Positions 1 through 8,188 of a stretch of 64,000 nt of DNA are shown here, one piece after another (the stretch's first letter is position 1; each line of letters begins with the position of its first letter). The DNA comes from Vibrio hepatarius (lineage in GTDB: Bacteria; Pseudomonadota; Gammaproteobacteria; Enterobacterales; Vibrionaceae): assembly GCF_011806575.1 (NCBI RefSeq), contig NZ_JAATOO010000006.1:1-64000 (forward strand), given 5' to 3'. Under the pieces are notes generated by a model. It saw nothing but the letters and a program-made list of their open reading frames with translations. It was not told where the DNA came from and did no database searches. Both the position numbers and the translations under genes were made by a program.

Positions 1-383
1 GTCACATTAGTCTCTGTTGCTGATGTCTCATTGGTGTTTGACGTTTCAGCAACATCTGAAGTATCGGTGGTGTCCGAATCATCGGCTACATTAGTCTCTG
101 TTGCTGTCGGTCCGTCAAAGCTGAAAGTGTCTGAGATTGGATCTGTGTCCTCGAGGTTTGTTGTTGAGCTACCTGGGATAACACTGCCATTAATTTGTTT
201 ATCTTCATCAGAGGGGGAAGCACTTGAGTCACCTACATTTTTCATATCAATATCATTTGATTCTGTCTCGATACTCAGCGTAGAGCTATTAGTACTTGAT
301 GAAGATTGACTATTTCCCGACTCGGAGTTACATCCGGAAATTACTAGAATCATTATTGGTATGAAACACTTATAAATACCCAA
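1..383 (-). CDS. Lipoprotein with acidic Ser/Thr/Asp-rich linker, 5' part only
   Basis: Read on the minus strand from a TTG start at 383, six bases after a GGGAG ribosome site. The frame stays open to the window edge (about 127 residues). Residues 1-18 form a lipoprotein signal with the lipobox ISGC, so the product should be lipid-anchored. The rest seen here is low-complexity (Ser, Thr, Asp, Glu, Asn), with a repeated TATETNVAD/SATETNV unit, typical of a flexible spacer between an outer-membrane anchor and a distal domain. The functional domain would lie outside the window, so no function can be given. A plus-strand open frame over the same bases is its shadow. Confidence 0.6.
   Translation of the reverse strand, partial: MGIYKCFIPIMILVISGCNSESGNSQSSSSTNSSTLSIETESNDIDMKNVGDSSASPSDEDKQINGSVIPGSSTTNLEDTDPISDTFSFDGPTATETNVADDSDTTDTSDVAETSNTNETSATETNV
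4..106. repeat. 19-bp direct repeat inside the lipoprotein linker
   Basis: The same 19 bases occur at 4-22 and 88-106, 84 bp (28 codons) apart and in frame. They encode the repeated ATETNV segment. This is probably a slippage or recombination product of the repetitive linker. Confidence 0.6.
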
Positions 384-1406
384 AACTATCTCCCGTTAAT
401 ATTTTTTAACTAATTGTTGAGTGGTTATTCATTATTTTTGAATTGTTTTTCACCAAGTTAAATAATGTTATTTTGTGTTGCAAAAAATGATAACTCTTTA
501 GCTTATTTTTTGTCAATAATTTTGTTTTTATTTTAATAATATTTATTTTATGGATGTTTTTATCTGTTTGTAAATTAAGGGTATTGTTAGGGCTTTCTTA
601 AGTTAAATTTTTGATGTGCCGGAAGAACTTGTTTAAGTCGGAGTGGAATTAGTGTCTCGAACATGGGTTACTAAGCTACTCATATCTAAGGAGGTAATAA
701 ATTCAATGACTTACCTTCAGATAGGTTTATAGCAAACGTTATGCATGGTGATAAGATTAATGGCACAGTTTATAAATGTATGCCGACTTTTAAAGTCGCT
801 TCAATTGAATATAGTTGCTTATAATATTAAATTAAGTGAATCTAATTTTTTGTTCTTATTATCGGTAAATCATTAATTAACCTAATGAATTTTATTATAG
901 TTAACCTCAAAGTAGAATGGTGGTTCCTTAATTTAAACTGTTTTTGATATTCAGTTGTCTATTTAAAACTGCATCTTATTAGATGAGATACGAAGCTGTC
1001 ATTTATAAGAGTTACTGCATTGATAGTGTTTGATTAGAGTAATATTTAAAATATAGATAAGCGGCTTTAATTAGATGGGCTTAACTTAATAAACAAATGA
1101 AATTCAGTGTGTTACAGCACGAATAAGCTTCTTTATGTCACTTATTATAGCCATTGGATGTGTACAATATTGAGCCACCCACTCAGCTAACGTCATATGC
1201 AAGTCAACTTCCGAGCTATGTCATAGATTGTAAAGTCACTGTCAATATGCTCAAAAAACAAACGTTGCATATTGAGGATACATCACACAAATCAGTATAG
1301 TGGCAACCGCTTTATTGGTCAGGTGAATTACTCGCCACGCCTTATTTGGCAAGCCTTTGCCAAATTTTGAGCCAAACCTCCTTGGCTTTTCAAACTCCTT
1401 ATTCTT
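384..1406. other. About 1 kb AT-rich region without a convincing gene
   Basis: The stretch is strongly AT-rich and has stops in all frames. Two tiny frames are visible. One is an 8-codon ATG frame at 704-730 behind a perfect AAGGAGG. The other is a 38-codon frame from about 760 with no ribosome site. Neither has support as a gene. Near its right end (1345-1390) lie two adjacent hairpins, described separately. Confidence 0.5.
1345..1390 (+). promoter_or_regulatory. Two adjacent hairpins just upstream of the CAP lipoprotein gene
   Basis: TTTGGC at 1345-1350 pairs with GCCAAA at 1359-1364. AGCCAA at 1370-1375 pairs with TTGGCT at 1382-1387, followed by a short T run. Because TTGGC and GCCAA each occur twice, the halves can also pair in the alternative combination, as in an attenuator. 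The loop of the second hairpin contains ACCTCC. The role is inferred only. Confidence 0.35.
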
Positions 1407-1421
1407 ATGGCTTTGTTTATT

Positions 1422-2036
1422 ATGAAAATTATTCCAATATTTGCTTTATCTGCGCTATTTTTAGTTGGTTGTGGTGGGTCAGACGGAGACTCTTCAAGTC
1501 CTAAATCAACGACAACAAACAACAATGAGTTCAGCAACCCGATCGGAGAGGTAGAAGAGATCAACCAAACCGCTGGCTCAACCGACAACAGCAACACATA
1601 CACACTCCCGGATTCAAATGAGTTCGCCGAAATGATGCTTAACGCAGTCAACCAGGTGCGTTCTGAATTCCAGCAATGTGGCGACACCACTATGCCGCCA
1701 GCTCCAGCACTAATGTGGAACTACGATTTAGAGCATGCTGCATTCGTTCATTCTAGCGATATGGCGAACGTTGACTTCATGGACCACACAGGTTCGGACG
1801 GCAGCTCACCTGATGAGCGTATTTCAGCAACCGGTTATGAGTTTAACGCATGGGCTGAGAACGTAGCCGTGGGCCATCGAAGTGTCGAAACAGTAATGGC
1901 ATCGTGGATGGTGAGTGAAGGGCATTGCAAAAACATCATGAGTACAGACATTACTCAAATGGGCGCTTCTGCGGCCGTTAACCCTGATACACGTTACGGA
2001 ACGTACTGGACACAGGTTTTTGCACGTCCTCGTTAA
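1422..2036 (+). CDS. CAP (SCP/YkwD-like) domain lipoprotein
   Basis: 204 residues from the ATG at 1422. An ATG 15 bases earlier is possible but would put hydrophobic residues before the signal's lysine, and neither has a clear ribosome site. Residues 1-17 are a lipoprotein signal ending LVGC, followed by a Gly/Ser/Asn-rich spacer of about 50 residues. The C-terminal 130 residues are a CAP domain: NQVRSE near its start, two conserved histidines, AENVAVGH, W(x)SEGHCKNIM and a final YWTQVFARP. Bacterial CAP proteins are surface or secreted and their molecular role is poorly known. It is a single gene followed by a strong terminator. Confidence 0.85.
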   Translation: MKIIPIFALSALFLVGCGGSDGDSSSPKSTTTNNNEFSNPIGEVEEINQTAGSTDNSNTYTLPDSNEFAEMMLNAVNQVRSEFQQCGDTTMPPAPALMWNYDLEHAAFVHSSDMANVDFMDHTGSDGSSPDERISATGYEFNAWAENVAVGHRSVETVMASWMVSEGHCKNIMSTDITQMGASAAVNPDTRYGTYWTQVFARPR

Positions 2037-2066
2037 TCTGAACGTCTAACCAATAAAGTGTTGAGA

Positions 2067-2103
2067 AAATGCCGAAGTAGGGAATCTCCTTACTTCGGCA
2101 TTT
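2067..2103 (+). terminator. Terminator after CAP lipoprotein gene
   Basis: A 13-bp perfect stem (2067-2079 with 2091-2103) is followed by TTTGCTTTT. Confidence 0.75.
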
Positions 2104-2191
2104 GCTTTTATACGCGATAGTGGCATAAGCTGGGTCGAAAAATAAGCACTCGCGAGAACATACGCTTAGCACATAACCAAAAGGATTTGAT

Positions 2192-2788
2192 ATGGATATA
2201 GCGATCGTTACCTTTGAAGGCTTTAACGAATTAGACTCATTTGTTGCATCGGGAATCATCAACCGTATGCGCCACCTTGGTTGGAATGCCCAGATCACCT
2301 CGCCGACAGAGCAGGTAACGTCGATGAACGGCGTAACGATCAAAGCGCAGCAACCCCTCGAGTTTGCCAACCGTGCAGACGCGGTATTATTTGGTAGTGG
2401 AGTGTTGACTCGTGATATTGCGAAAGACACAAAGATTCTATCGCGCTTTTCCCTCAATCCAGAGAAACAACTGATTGGCAGTCAATGTTCCGGAGCATTG
2501 ATTTTGGCCCAACTTGGTGTGCTCGATAGCGTGCCTGCGTGCACCGACTTAACTACCACGCCTTGGCTGTTAGATGCCGGTGTAAAAGTACTCGACCAAC
2601 CCTTTTTCGCCAGCGGCAACATTGCCAGCGCTGGCGGCTGTTTGTCATCTCAATACCTTGCGACTTGGGTGATCAGTAAACTTGGTGACAAAGAACACGC
2701 CGCTTCCGCGATCCACTATGTTGCGCCGGTAGGTGAAAAAGAGAAATGGGTTGATCAATGTCTGACGGTTGTCACGCCTTATGTATAA
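2192..2788 (+). CDS. DJ-1/PfpI family protein
   Basis: 198 residues with an AAAAGGA ribosome site. The DJ-1/PfpI fold is indicated by the N-terminal strand MDIAIVTFEGFNELD, a conserved acidic residue at Glu13, and the nucleophile elbow IGSQCSGALIL with Cys99. Members include glyoxalases, amidases and stress chaperones, and the substrate cannot be read from the sequence. The YbaK-like gene starts 16 bases after its stop and a LysE exporter follows, so these three probably form one operon. Confidence 0.8.
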   Translation: MDIAIVTFEGFNELDSFVASGIINRMRHLGWNAQITSPTEQVTSMNGVTIKAQQPLEFANRADAVLFGSGVLTRDIAKDTKILSRFSLNPEKQLIGSQCSGALILAQLGVLDSVPACTDLTTTPWLLDAGVKVLDQPFFASGNIASAGGCLSSQYLATWVISKLGDKEHAASAIHYVAPVGEKEKWVDQCLTVVTPYV

Positions 2789-2804
2789 TTGAGGGGAGTA
2801 AGGT

Positions 2805-3287
2805 ATGTCTGCGGAGCTAAAAGGTTCATCAGCCCGAGTTCAAGCATTTCTGTCTCAACATGGCCAAGATTTCTTAGTTCGGCAAATGCCAGCTTCAACT
2901 CGTACGGCAGTTGAGGCGGCAGAAGCAATCGGTTGTAGTGTATCTCAAATCGCCAAGTCTCTGATTTTTAAAGACGGAGAAACGGGTGACCCAATTTTGG
3001 TCGTTGCATCAGGAACGAACATGGTTTGCACCAAAAAGGTGAAAGCGGCGACAGGATTAAATTTAAAGAAAGCCGACGCTGACTTTGTCCGTGAACGTAT
3101 TGGTTACGCAATTGGTGGTGTTCCTCCTGTGGCGCACAACCAAAGTGTCACAACAATTCTAGACGTCGACCTACAGCAATACGATGCAATTTGGGCGGCG
3201 GCGGGTACACCAAATACGGTGTTTAAACTGCACGCACAAGACTTGCCAGCCCTGACAAATGGTGAGTGGATAGAACTCGCTAAGTAA
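2805..3287 (+). CDS. YbaK/EbsC family aminoacyl-tRNA deacylase
   Basis: 160 residues, with ribosome site GAGGGGAG before the ATG. The YbaK/EbsC/ProX-like editing fold is recognisable from SARVQAFLSQHG, the strand IAKSLIFK(D), the VKKxTGLNLKKAD region and a Gly-rich GYAIGGVPPVAH loop. These free-standing domains hydrolyse mis-charged aminoacyl-tRNA (Cys- or Ala-tRNAPro and relatives). It lies between a DJ-1 protein and a LysE exporter, with short gaps on both sides. The exact tRNA substrate is not known. Confidence 0.85.
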   Translation: MSAELKGSSARVQAFLSQHGQDFLVRQMPASTRTAVEAAEAIGCSVSQIAKSLIFKDGETGDPILVVASGTNMVCTKKVKAATGLNLKKADADFVRERIGYAIGGVPPVAHNQSVTTILDVDLQQYDAIWAAAGTPNTVFKLHAQDLPALTNGEWIELAK

Positions 3288-3308
3288 AAAATAAAGGAGA
3301 AAGCCTGC

Positions 3309-3938
3309 ATGGATGTGAATTCACTATTGTTGTTTGTCGTTGCCTGTTTATCGATAAACTTAATCCCCGGACCTGATGTGATTTACATCGTTTCCAATAC
3401 CATGAAAGGTAAAATGGCGAGTGGCATGAAAGCTGCTTTGGGGTTAGGGGCGGGTTACTTTCTGCATACCTTAGCCGCGTGTTTGGGGCTCTCTGCGGTC
3501 ATTCTTAGTTCTGCGCTGGCGTTTAGTATTATCAAATGGTTAGGCGCAGCTTACCTGGTTTATCTAGGGATTAAGGCGCTGATCTCGATGTGGAAAGGAA
3601 GTAGCCAGTTAGTTGTGGATGAAACGGCACCTGCGAGCAACAATGTGTTTATGCAAGGTGTGGTCGTGAGCGTACTGAATCCAAAAGTTGCGCTGTTTTT
3701 CTTGTCGTTTCTTCCGCAGTTTGTCGACTTGACTCAAGGTTCGGTGAGCGCTCAATTGCTGGTTTATGGCGTGATTTTCAGTGTTTTGGCGACGCTATGT
3801 AATCTGGTTTACGCCGTGGCGGGTAGTTGGTTACTGAGTGGTACAAAGTCCCAGCGCTTTTCAAGAACCTTGGAAGGGGTATCTGGCGTACTACTGATTG
3901 GTCTAGCGGGTAAAATTGCCTTAAGTGACGCCAAATAA
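3309..3938 (+). CDS. LysE/RhtB family amino-acid exporter
   Basis: 209 residues and about six hydrophobic segments. The family signature NLIPGPDVIYIVSNTMKG is at residues 17-34, and the conserved LNPKVALFFLSFLPQF is in the middle. An AAAGGAGA ribosome site precedes the start. Members export amino acids or homoserine lactones across the inner membrane, and the substrate is not evident here. It is the third gene of the probable operon with the DJ-1 and YbaK-like genes. Confidence 0.85.
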   Translation: MDVNSLLLFVVACLSINLIPGPDVIYIVSNTMKGKMASGMKAALGLGAGYFLHTLAACLGLSAVILSSALAFSIIKWLGAAYLVYLGIKALISMWKGSSQLVVDETAPASNNVFMQGVVVSVLNPKVALFFLSFLPQFVDLTQGSVSAQLLVYGVIFSVLATLCNLVYAVAGSWLLSGTKSQRFSRTLEGVSGVLLIGLAGKIALSDAK

Positions 3939-3994
3939 TCGATTCTCGCTATGAAAGAAGCATGAGCGCGAGCCGACATGGATAGTGAATTTAG

Positions 3995-4450
3995 ATGGAA
4001 ATAAGAATAGACGATTTACAAGGTGGGGAAGTGATCCAGCTTCTCGAAGAGCATTTACAAGACATGTACGCGACCTCGCCAGCAGAGAGTGTGCACGCTT
4101 TAGATGTTGACGCGCTTAAAGCTCCGGAGATCACTTTTTTCAGTGGTTGGAAACACGGTAAGTTGCTAGGCTGTGTTGCGCTTAAAGAATTGGATAGCGA
4201 TCAGGTAGAGATCAAGTCGATGCGCACGGCGTCGGATGCGCGTAACTTGGGCGTCGCATCTAGCTTGCTACAACATGTGCTGAAGATTGCCAGTGAGCGA
4301 GGCTATCGCTGCGTGAGTTTGGAAACCGGCTCTCAGGCTTTCTTTACGCCAGCACGTCGCTTATATGAGAAGTTTGGTTTTCGTTACTGCGGACCTTTTG
4401 GCAATTATCGAGAAGACCCAAACAGCAAGTTTATGACCCGCCTTCTGTAA
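3995..4450 (+). CDS. GNAT family N-acetyltransferase
   Basis: 151 residues. The acetyl-CoA binding region is visible as VEIKSMRTASDARNLGVASS (residues 68-87, a variant of the Q/R-x-x-G-x-G/A loop), followed by LLQHVLKIASERGYRCVSLETG and FYEKFGFRYCGPF-like ends. It resembles small YsnE/PAT-type GNATs. The acceptor is unknown. It is 56 bases after the exporter and ends at a shared terminator. Confidence 0.8.
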   Translation: MEIRIDDLQGGEVIQLLEEHLQDMYATSPAESVHALDVDALKAPEITFFSGWKHGKLLGCVALKELDSDQVEIKSMRTASDARNLGVASSLLQHVLKIASERGYRCVSLETGSQAFFTPARRLYEKFGFRYCGPFGNYREDPNSKFMTRLL

Positions 4451-4465
4451 TTCGGCTGATAACAA

Positions 4466-4493
4466 AAAGCGATTCTTTTAGGAGAATCGCTTT
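4466..4493. terminator. Bidirectional terminator
   Basis: An 11-bp stem (4466-4476 with 4483-4493) lies between two convergent genes. Read from the minus strand, the stem is followed by five T's, so it suits yghU best. Confidence 0.75.
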
Positions 4494-4514
4494 GCTTATT
4501 TTGTGGCTAAGCCG

Positions 4515-5372
4515 CTAAGGTTTGAGCTTTAATACCGCGTCGATATCTTCGGCGTTATGGCGTTCTGGGACTTGTTCCCACTCTTCACCCCAAGCTCGGT
4601 TGACGATACGTCCGCGTTGTACCGCTTCACGCGCATCAATCATCTCTGCCCAACGTTTTACGTGTTTATAGCTGTCGACATCAAGAAACTCAGCGGCATC
4701 ATACGCGCGGCCAAGAACCAAGTTGCCATACCATGCCCACGTCGCGATATCTGCGATACTGTATTCTTCACCCGCAAGGTAAGTGTGCTTCGCAAGTTGT
4801 TTGTCCAGCACGTCCAGTTGTCGTTTAGCTTCCATCGTGAAACGGTTGATTGGGTACTCAAACTTTTCTGGCGCATAAGCGTAGAAATGACCAAAGCCGC
4901 CGCCAAGATACGGCGCTGAGCCTTGAAGCCAGAAAAGCCAGTTCATCACTTGCGCGCGCGCTGCGGTGTCTGTTGGTAAGAAATGACCAAACTTCTCCGC
5001 TAAGTAGAACAGGATATTACCTGACTCAAAAACACTGATTGGTGTATCGCCGGAACGGTCTACCATCGCTGGGATTTTTGAATTCGGGTTTACTTCAACA
5101 AAACCAGAACCAAACTGGTCCCCGTCACCAATCTTGATCAAGTAAGCGTCGTATTCGGCTTCTTTCACCCCAAGCGCAAGCAGTTCTTCCAGCATGATGG
5201 TAACTTTCTGGCCGTTTGGCGTTGCCATTGAGTAGAGTTGAAGTGGGTTCTTGCCAACAGGTAGGGCTTGTTCGTGGCGGGCGCCAGAATCAGGACGGTT
5301 AATGCTAGCCCATTGTCCGCCGTTCTCTTCGTCCATTGTCCAAACTTTTGGTGGTACGTATTGGTTTGTCAT
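4515..5372 (-). CDS. yghU: Glutathione S-transferase-like disulfide oxidoreductase YghU
   Basis: 285 residues, very close in length and sequence to E. coli YghU: an N-terminal extension, LPVGKNPLQLYSMATPNGQK, MLEELLALGVKEAEYDAYLI and the GDGDQFGSGFVEVNPNSKIP block of the thioredoxin-like domain, then an all-helical GST C-domain (MNWLFWLQGSAPYLGGGFGH). The E. coli protein binds two glutathiones and has disulfide-bond reductase activity rather than classical transferase activity. It is a cytosolic single gene, convergent with the GNAT gene. Confidence 0.9.
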   Translation of the reverse strand: MTNQYVPPKVWTMDEENGGQWASINRPDSGARHEQALPVGKNPLQLYSMATPNGQKVTIMLEELLALGVKEAEYDAYLIKIGDGDQFGSGFVEVNPNSKIPAMVDRSGDTPISVFESGNILFYLAEKFGHFLPTDTAARAQVMNWLFWLQGSAPYLGGGFGHFYAYAPEKFEYPINRFTMEAKRQLDVLDKQLAKHTYLAGEEYSIADIATWAWYGNLVLGRAYDAAEFLDVDSYKHVKRWAEMIDAREAVQRGRIVNRAWGEEWEQVPERHNAEDIDAVLKLKP

Positions 5373-5496
5373 TGTTGTTCCTTATCCAATTTAGTGGCTG
5401 CCTTTATGGATCATTGGGATGCAATCGATAAATACAAACCCCTTAAGGAAAATAGATTTAGAACGGATGACAATGGAATAGCAGAGAAAAGCATAA

Positions 5497-5521
5497 CCGA
5501 GCCTATATTGGATAGGCTCGG
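5497..5521 (-). terminator. Terminator after the HAD hydrolase gene
   Basis: A 10-bp perfect stem (5497-5506 with 5512-5521) has a 5-base loop. The minus-strand T tract is imperfect (TTATGCTTTTC). Confidence 0.6.
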
Positions 5522-5532
5522 AAAGTCAGTCT

Positions 5533-6180
5533 TTATTGCTGCTTGAGGTAACTCAACGCGTCGTGCAGAGAAGGTAAGATGATGGGTTTCAGTGCTTTAA
5601 CTTCGTCACATGGCTCGACCAGATCTGGGATCTGGAAGGTCGTCATGTTTGCCGCAACGGCGCTACGCACACCATTGTTTGAGTCTTCAAACGCGATACA
5701 TTGGCTGGCATCGACATTTAAACGATTAGCTGCAAGTAAGTAAATCTCGGGGTCTGGTTTGCCGTGAGAGACTTCGCAGCCACAGGTTAAACCGTCAAAA
5801 TATTTATCCAAACCCGCAAGCTTGAGTTTGATCGTCGCCACTTCTTTGTGGGTTGACGTCGCCACCGCTGTTGGCACGTTGTTTTCGTTCAACCATTCGA
5901 GCAACTCAACCACACCTTGTTTCACTGGGATCGCTTGGTGTTTGACGATTGCATCGTAACTTTTACGCCACTCTTCGTGCAGTTCGTCGAGATACTCACC
6001 GTATACTTTGCGAAATACGGCATCTATCCCAGCAGCATTACGCCCAATGATAGACAGATAGATATCTTCGTAGAAAGGTTGGTTAACCGTTTCGCAAGCT
6101 TGTTTAAACACTTGCATGCAGACACGCTCGGTGTCGAGGAGTAGACCATCCATATCAAAGATGGCAGCTTGAAATTTCAT
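5533..6180 (-). CDS. HAD-superfamily phosphatase (YniC/beta-phosphoglucomutase-like)
   Basis: 215 residues. HAD motif I is FDMDGLLLDTE with nucleophile Asp9 and general acid Asp11. Motif II is in VATSTHKE, and motifs III/IV are GKPDPEIYLLAA and IAFEDSNNGVRSA. A C1 helical cap follows motif I. This pattern fits the phosphoglucomutase/sugar-phosphate phosphatase subgroup, and substrate choice is not visible. It is a single gene between yghU and a divergent dehydrogenase. Confidence 0.85.
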   Translation of the reverse strand: MKFQAAIFDMDGLLLDTERVCMQVFKQACETVNQPFYEDIYLSIIGRNAAGIDAVFRKVYGEYLDELHEEWRKSYDAIVKHQAIPVKQGVVELLEWLNENNVPTAVATSTHKEVATIKLKLAGLDKYFDGLTCGCEVSHGKPDPEIYLLAANRLNVDASQCIAFEDSNNGVRSAVAANMTTFQIPDLVEPCDEVKALKPIILPSLHDALSYLKQQ

Positions 6181-6356
6181 GGAACAACTAATTCATACAA
6201 CATAACGACAGGAATTCATTCTGTCACAGTTAGCGCCACGAGTAAAAGAGCAGCAAGTAAACTCAGCAATTTCAATAAAGTTCGAGTTGGTTAGTGAATT
6301 GTAAGGGGATTGTTTAGTACACTGATTTTCATAATTATCTGTCAGCGGAGAGAATG

Positions 6357-7235
6357 ATGAGTAACAAGAAAGTTGCGTTTATCGGTTTAGGTGTCATGGG
6401 CTACCCAATGGCTGGATACGTGAGTAAAGCAGGCCACGAGACCAAGGTATACAACCGTACAAAAGCCAAAGCAGAAGCATGGGCAAGTGAGTACCAAGGT
6501 GAGGCTTGTGATACGCCAAAACAAGCGGCTGAAGGCGCAGATATTGTGTTCGTTTGTGTCGGCAATGATGACGATGTACGCAGCGTCGTTTACGGCGAAG
6601 AAGGTATTCTGGTTGGGCTTAAGCCAGGTGCGGTATTAGTCGACCACACCACGACATCCGCTGAATTAGCAGTAGAGCTAGCGCAGGCAGCCAAAGAATA
6701 CGGCAACAGCTTTATTGATGCGCCGGTTTCAGGTGGCCAAGCAGGCGCAGAAAATGGCGTACTGACGATCATGTGTGGCGGTGAGCAGGCGATTTTTGAT
6801 TCCGTTGTTGGAGTGATGGACGCGTACGCTAAACAGATCACGTTGCTGGGAGAGAATGGTCAGGGTCAACGCTGTAAAATGGTTAACCAAATCTGTATTG
6901 GTGGCATTTTGCAAGGACTGAGTGAAGCGATTCTGTTAGCGCAAAAGTCGGGTCTAGATATCGAACAAGTGGTCGATACCCTCAAGCATGGCGCCGCTGG
7001 TTCATGGCAGATGGAAAATCGCGCCGTGACAATGTCACAAGATAAGTTTGATTTTGGTTTTGCGATTGACTGGATGCGTAAAGACCTGGGTTTCTGCTTA
7101 AAAGAAGCGGAACGTGTAGGTATCGAACTGCCTTTAACTAAGAACGTTGATGAGCAATATGCGCAGCTACAAAAAGAAGGGCTAGGGCGCATGGATACGT
7201 CGGTACTGTTTAAATCGGTAGCGAAGCAACGCTAA
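6357..7235 (+). CDS. NAD(P)-dependent beta-hydroxyacid dehydrogenase
   Basis: 292 residues from the second of two adjacent ATGs (6354 and 6357), chosen because GGAG then lies at proper spacing. The Rossmann start is VAFIGLGVMGYPMAGY. The substrate-binding signature is DAPVSGGQAGAENGVLTIMCGG, and the catalytic-lysine region is GQRCKMVNQICIGGILQGLSEA. This defines the 3-hydroxyisobutyrate/tartronate-semialdehyde reductase family (MmsB, GarR, YihU). The gene is isolated, so the substrate cannot be inferred from context. A strong terminator follows. Confidence 0.85.
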   Translation: MSNKKVAFIGLGVMGYPMAGYVSKAGHETKVYNRTKAKAEAWASEYQGEACDTPKQAAEGADIVFVCVGNDDDVRSVVYGEEGILVGLKPGAVLVDHTTTSAELAVELAQAAKEYGNSFIDAPVSGGQAGAENGVLTIMCGGEQAIFDSVVGVMDAYAKQITLLGENGQGQRCKMVNQICIGGILQGLSEAILLAQKSGLDIEQVVDTLKHGAAGSWQMENRAVTMSQDKFDFGFAIDWMRKDLGFCLKEAERVGIELPLTKNVDEQYAQLQKEGLGRMDTSVLFKSVAKQR

Positions 7236-7270
7236 TCCTAACGCTATTTATAATAGGCTCAAATATTTAA

Positions 7271-7297
7271 AGAGGTGCAATCGCGCCTCTTTTTTTA
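7271..7297 (+). terminator. Terminator after the hydroxyacid dehydrogenase gene
   Basis: An 8-bp stem (7271-7278 with 7283-7290, one G-T pair) has loop AATC and runs into eight T's. Confidence 0.85.
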
Positions 7298-7357
7298 TAC
7301 CTAACTTTTACGTGCGTAATCTAAATAGAGTTGGTGATTGTGCAATTTTGCAATCTT

Positions 7358-7383
7358 ATGTTTTTAGCATATGCCAAAAACAT
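7358..7383. promoter_or_regulatory. 26-bp near-perfect palindrome, likely operator
   Basis: ATGTTTTTAGCAT is followed directly by ATGCCAAAAACAT. 24 of 26 positions are symmetric around the core GCATATGC. A smaller inverted repeat, TGCAATTTTGCA, lies at 7341-7352. Both are upstream of the DUF134-NifX-NqrM-like genes, so a dimeric repressor site is likely. The DUF134 protein itself or an unlinked regulator could bind. Confidence 0.5.
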
Positions 7384-7430
7384 AACACGCACTATGCTTA
7401 AGTCGTTCAGTCAGCGAGAGGAATCAAACG

Positions 7431-7712
7431 ATGCCAAGACCCAAAATTCATCGTCGTGTGTGCGGAAGAGCAGCGCACTCGTGCTTCAAGCCCAACGGGA
7501 TTCCTCTCCATCAGTTGGATAAGATTGAAATATTACCCGAAGAACTCGAAGCGATTCGTCTGGCGGATTTAGAAGGATTAAGCCAGTTGCAAGCTGCCGA
7601 GCAAATGGGTGTTTCTCGCCAAACCTTTGGCAACACAGTCAAAAAAGCGCGTTGGAAAATAGCCAAAAGCTTAGTTGAAGGTCAGGCATTGTTGTTTCCG
7701 ACACAGGAGTAA
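7431..7712 (+). CDS. DUF134 (UPF0251) family helix-turn-helix protein
   Basis: 93 residues with a GAGAGGA ribosome site. The DUF134 signature begins MPRPKIHRRVCG. It then has an acidic LPEELEAIRLADLEGLSQLQAAEQMGVSRQTF stretch that forms a sigma-factor-like helix-turn-helix. Family members are predicted DNA-binding proteins, often next to NifX/NifB-type iron-cluster proteins, as here: the next gene starts 4 bases after its stop. It may regulate this small operon. No regulatory target has been shown by this sequence. Confidence 0.85.
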   Translation: MPRPKIHRRVCGRAAHSCFKPNGIPLHQLDKIEILPEELEAIRLADLEGLSQLQAAEQMGVSRQTFGNTVKKARWKIAKSLVEGQALLFPTQE

Positions 7713-7716
7713 GTTT

Positions 7717-8178
7717 ATGTTGTACGCTATTCCAAATGATGGTCATCAAATCACCAATCACTTTATGAAAGCGCCATATTTTGCGATTTATAACCAGCTA
7801 GGTATGGTGAAAAACATTAAAAACCCTGCGTGTGACGGTGGTTGCCAAAACAAGTCCCAGCTATTGAATACACTCGTCGCTCAAGGCATAGATGCGGTGA
7901 TCACCCGCAATATCGGCGAACGTTTACTGGCCAAACTACTAAAACAGCAAGTACGCGTATTTCGCGCTGCCAAACGTGCGGACTTAGAGCAGATTCTTCA
8001 CGTTGAACGAACCGAACTGACGTCGAGTGAGCAAGGAAAAGCGTCTATCAACAACCGGAATAAAACCGCTCGTAGTGGTGGTTGTTGCGGTGACAAACAG
8101 TCGCATCAGGTTATGTCTTCGATTACCAAGCCAAGCGCCTTCCTGCGGGTAACAACTGCTAAGCTTATAGCAAAGTAA
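7717..8178 (+). CDS. NifX/NifB-like dinitrogenase iron-molybdenum cofactor domain protein
   Basis: 153 residues. The start is the ATG at 7717 behind AGGAG, not the longer in-frame extension into the previous gene. Residues 1-105 match the NifX/NafY/C-terminal NifB fold: AIPNDGHQITNHFMKAPYF, CDGGCQNKSQ and the GIDAVITRNIGERLLAKL stretch. The C-terminus carries SGGCCGD, a cysteine-rich tail that could hold a metal. No nitrogenase genes are present, so a general iron-sulfur or metal-cluster carrier role is more likely. It is co-directional with the NqrM-like gene 10 bases further on. Confidence 0.8.
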   Translation: MLYAIPNDGHQITNHFMKAPYFAIYNQLGMVKNIKNPACDGGCQNKSQLLNTLVAQGIDAVITRNIGERLLAKLLKQQVRVFRAAKRADLEQILHVERTELTSSEQGKASINNRNKTARSGGCCGDKQSHQVMSSITKPSAFLRVTTAKLIAK

Positions 8179-8188
8179 GGAGGCGAAA

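Noticed and set aside
31..309. Plus-strand open frame of 92 codons
   Set aside because: It is the complement of the minus-strand lipoprotein linker, which has a signal, lipobox and ribosome site. The plus frame has none.
704..730. 8-codon frame behind a perfect AAGGAGG
   Set aside because: A single strong ribosome site without length, conservation or context is not enough to call a gene.
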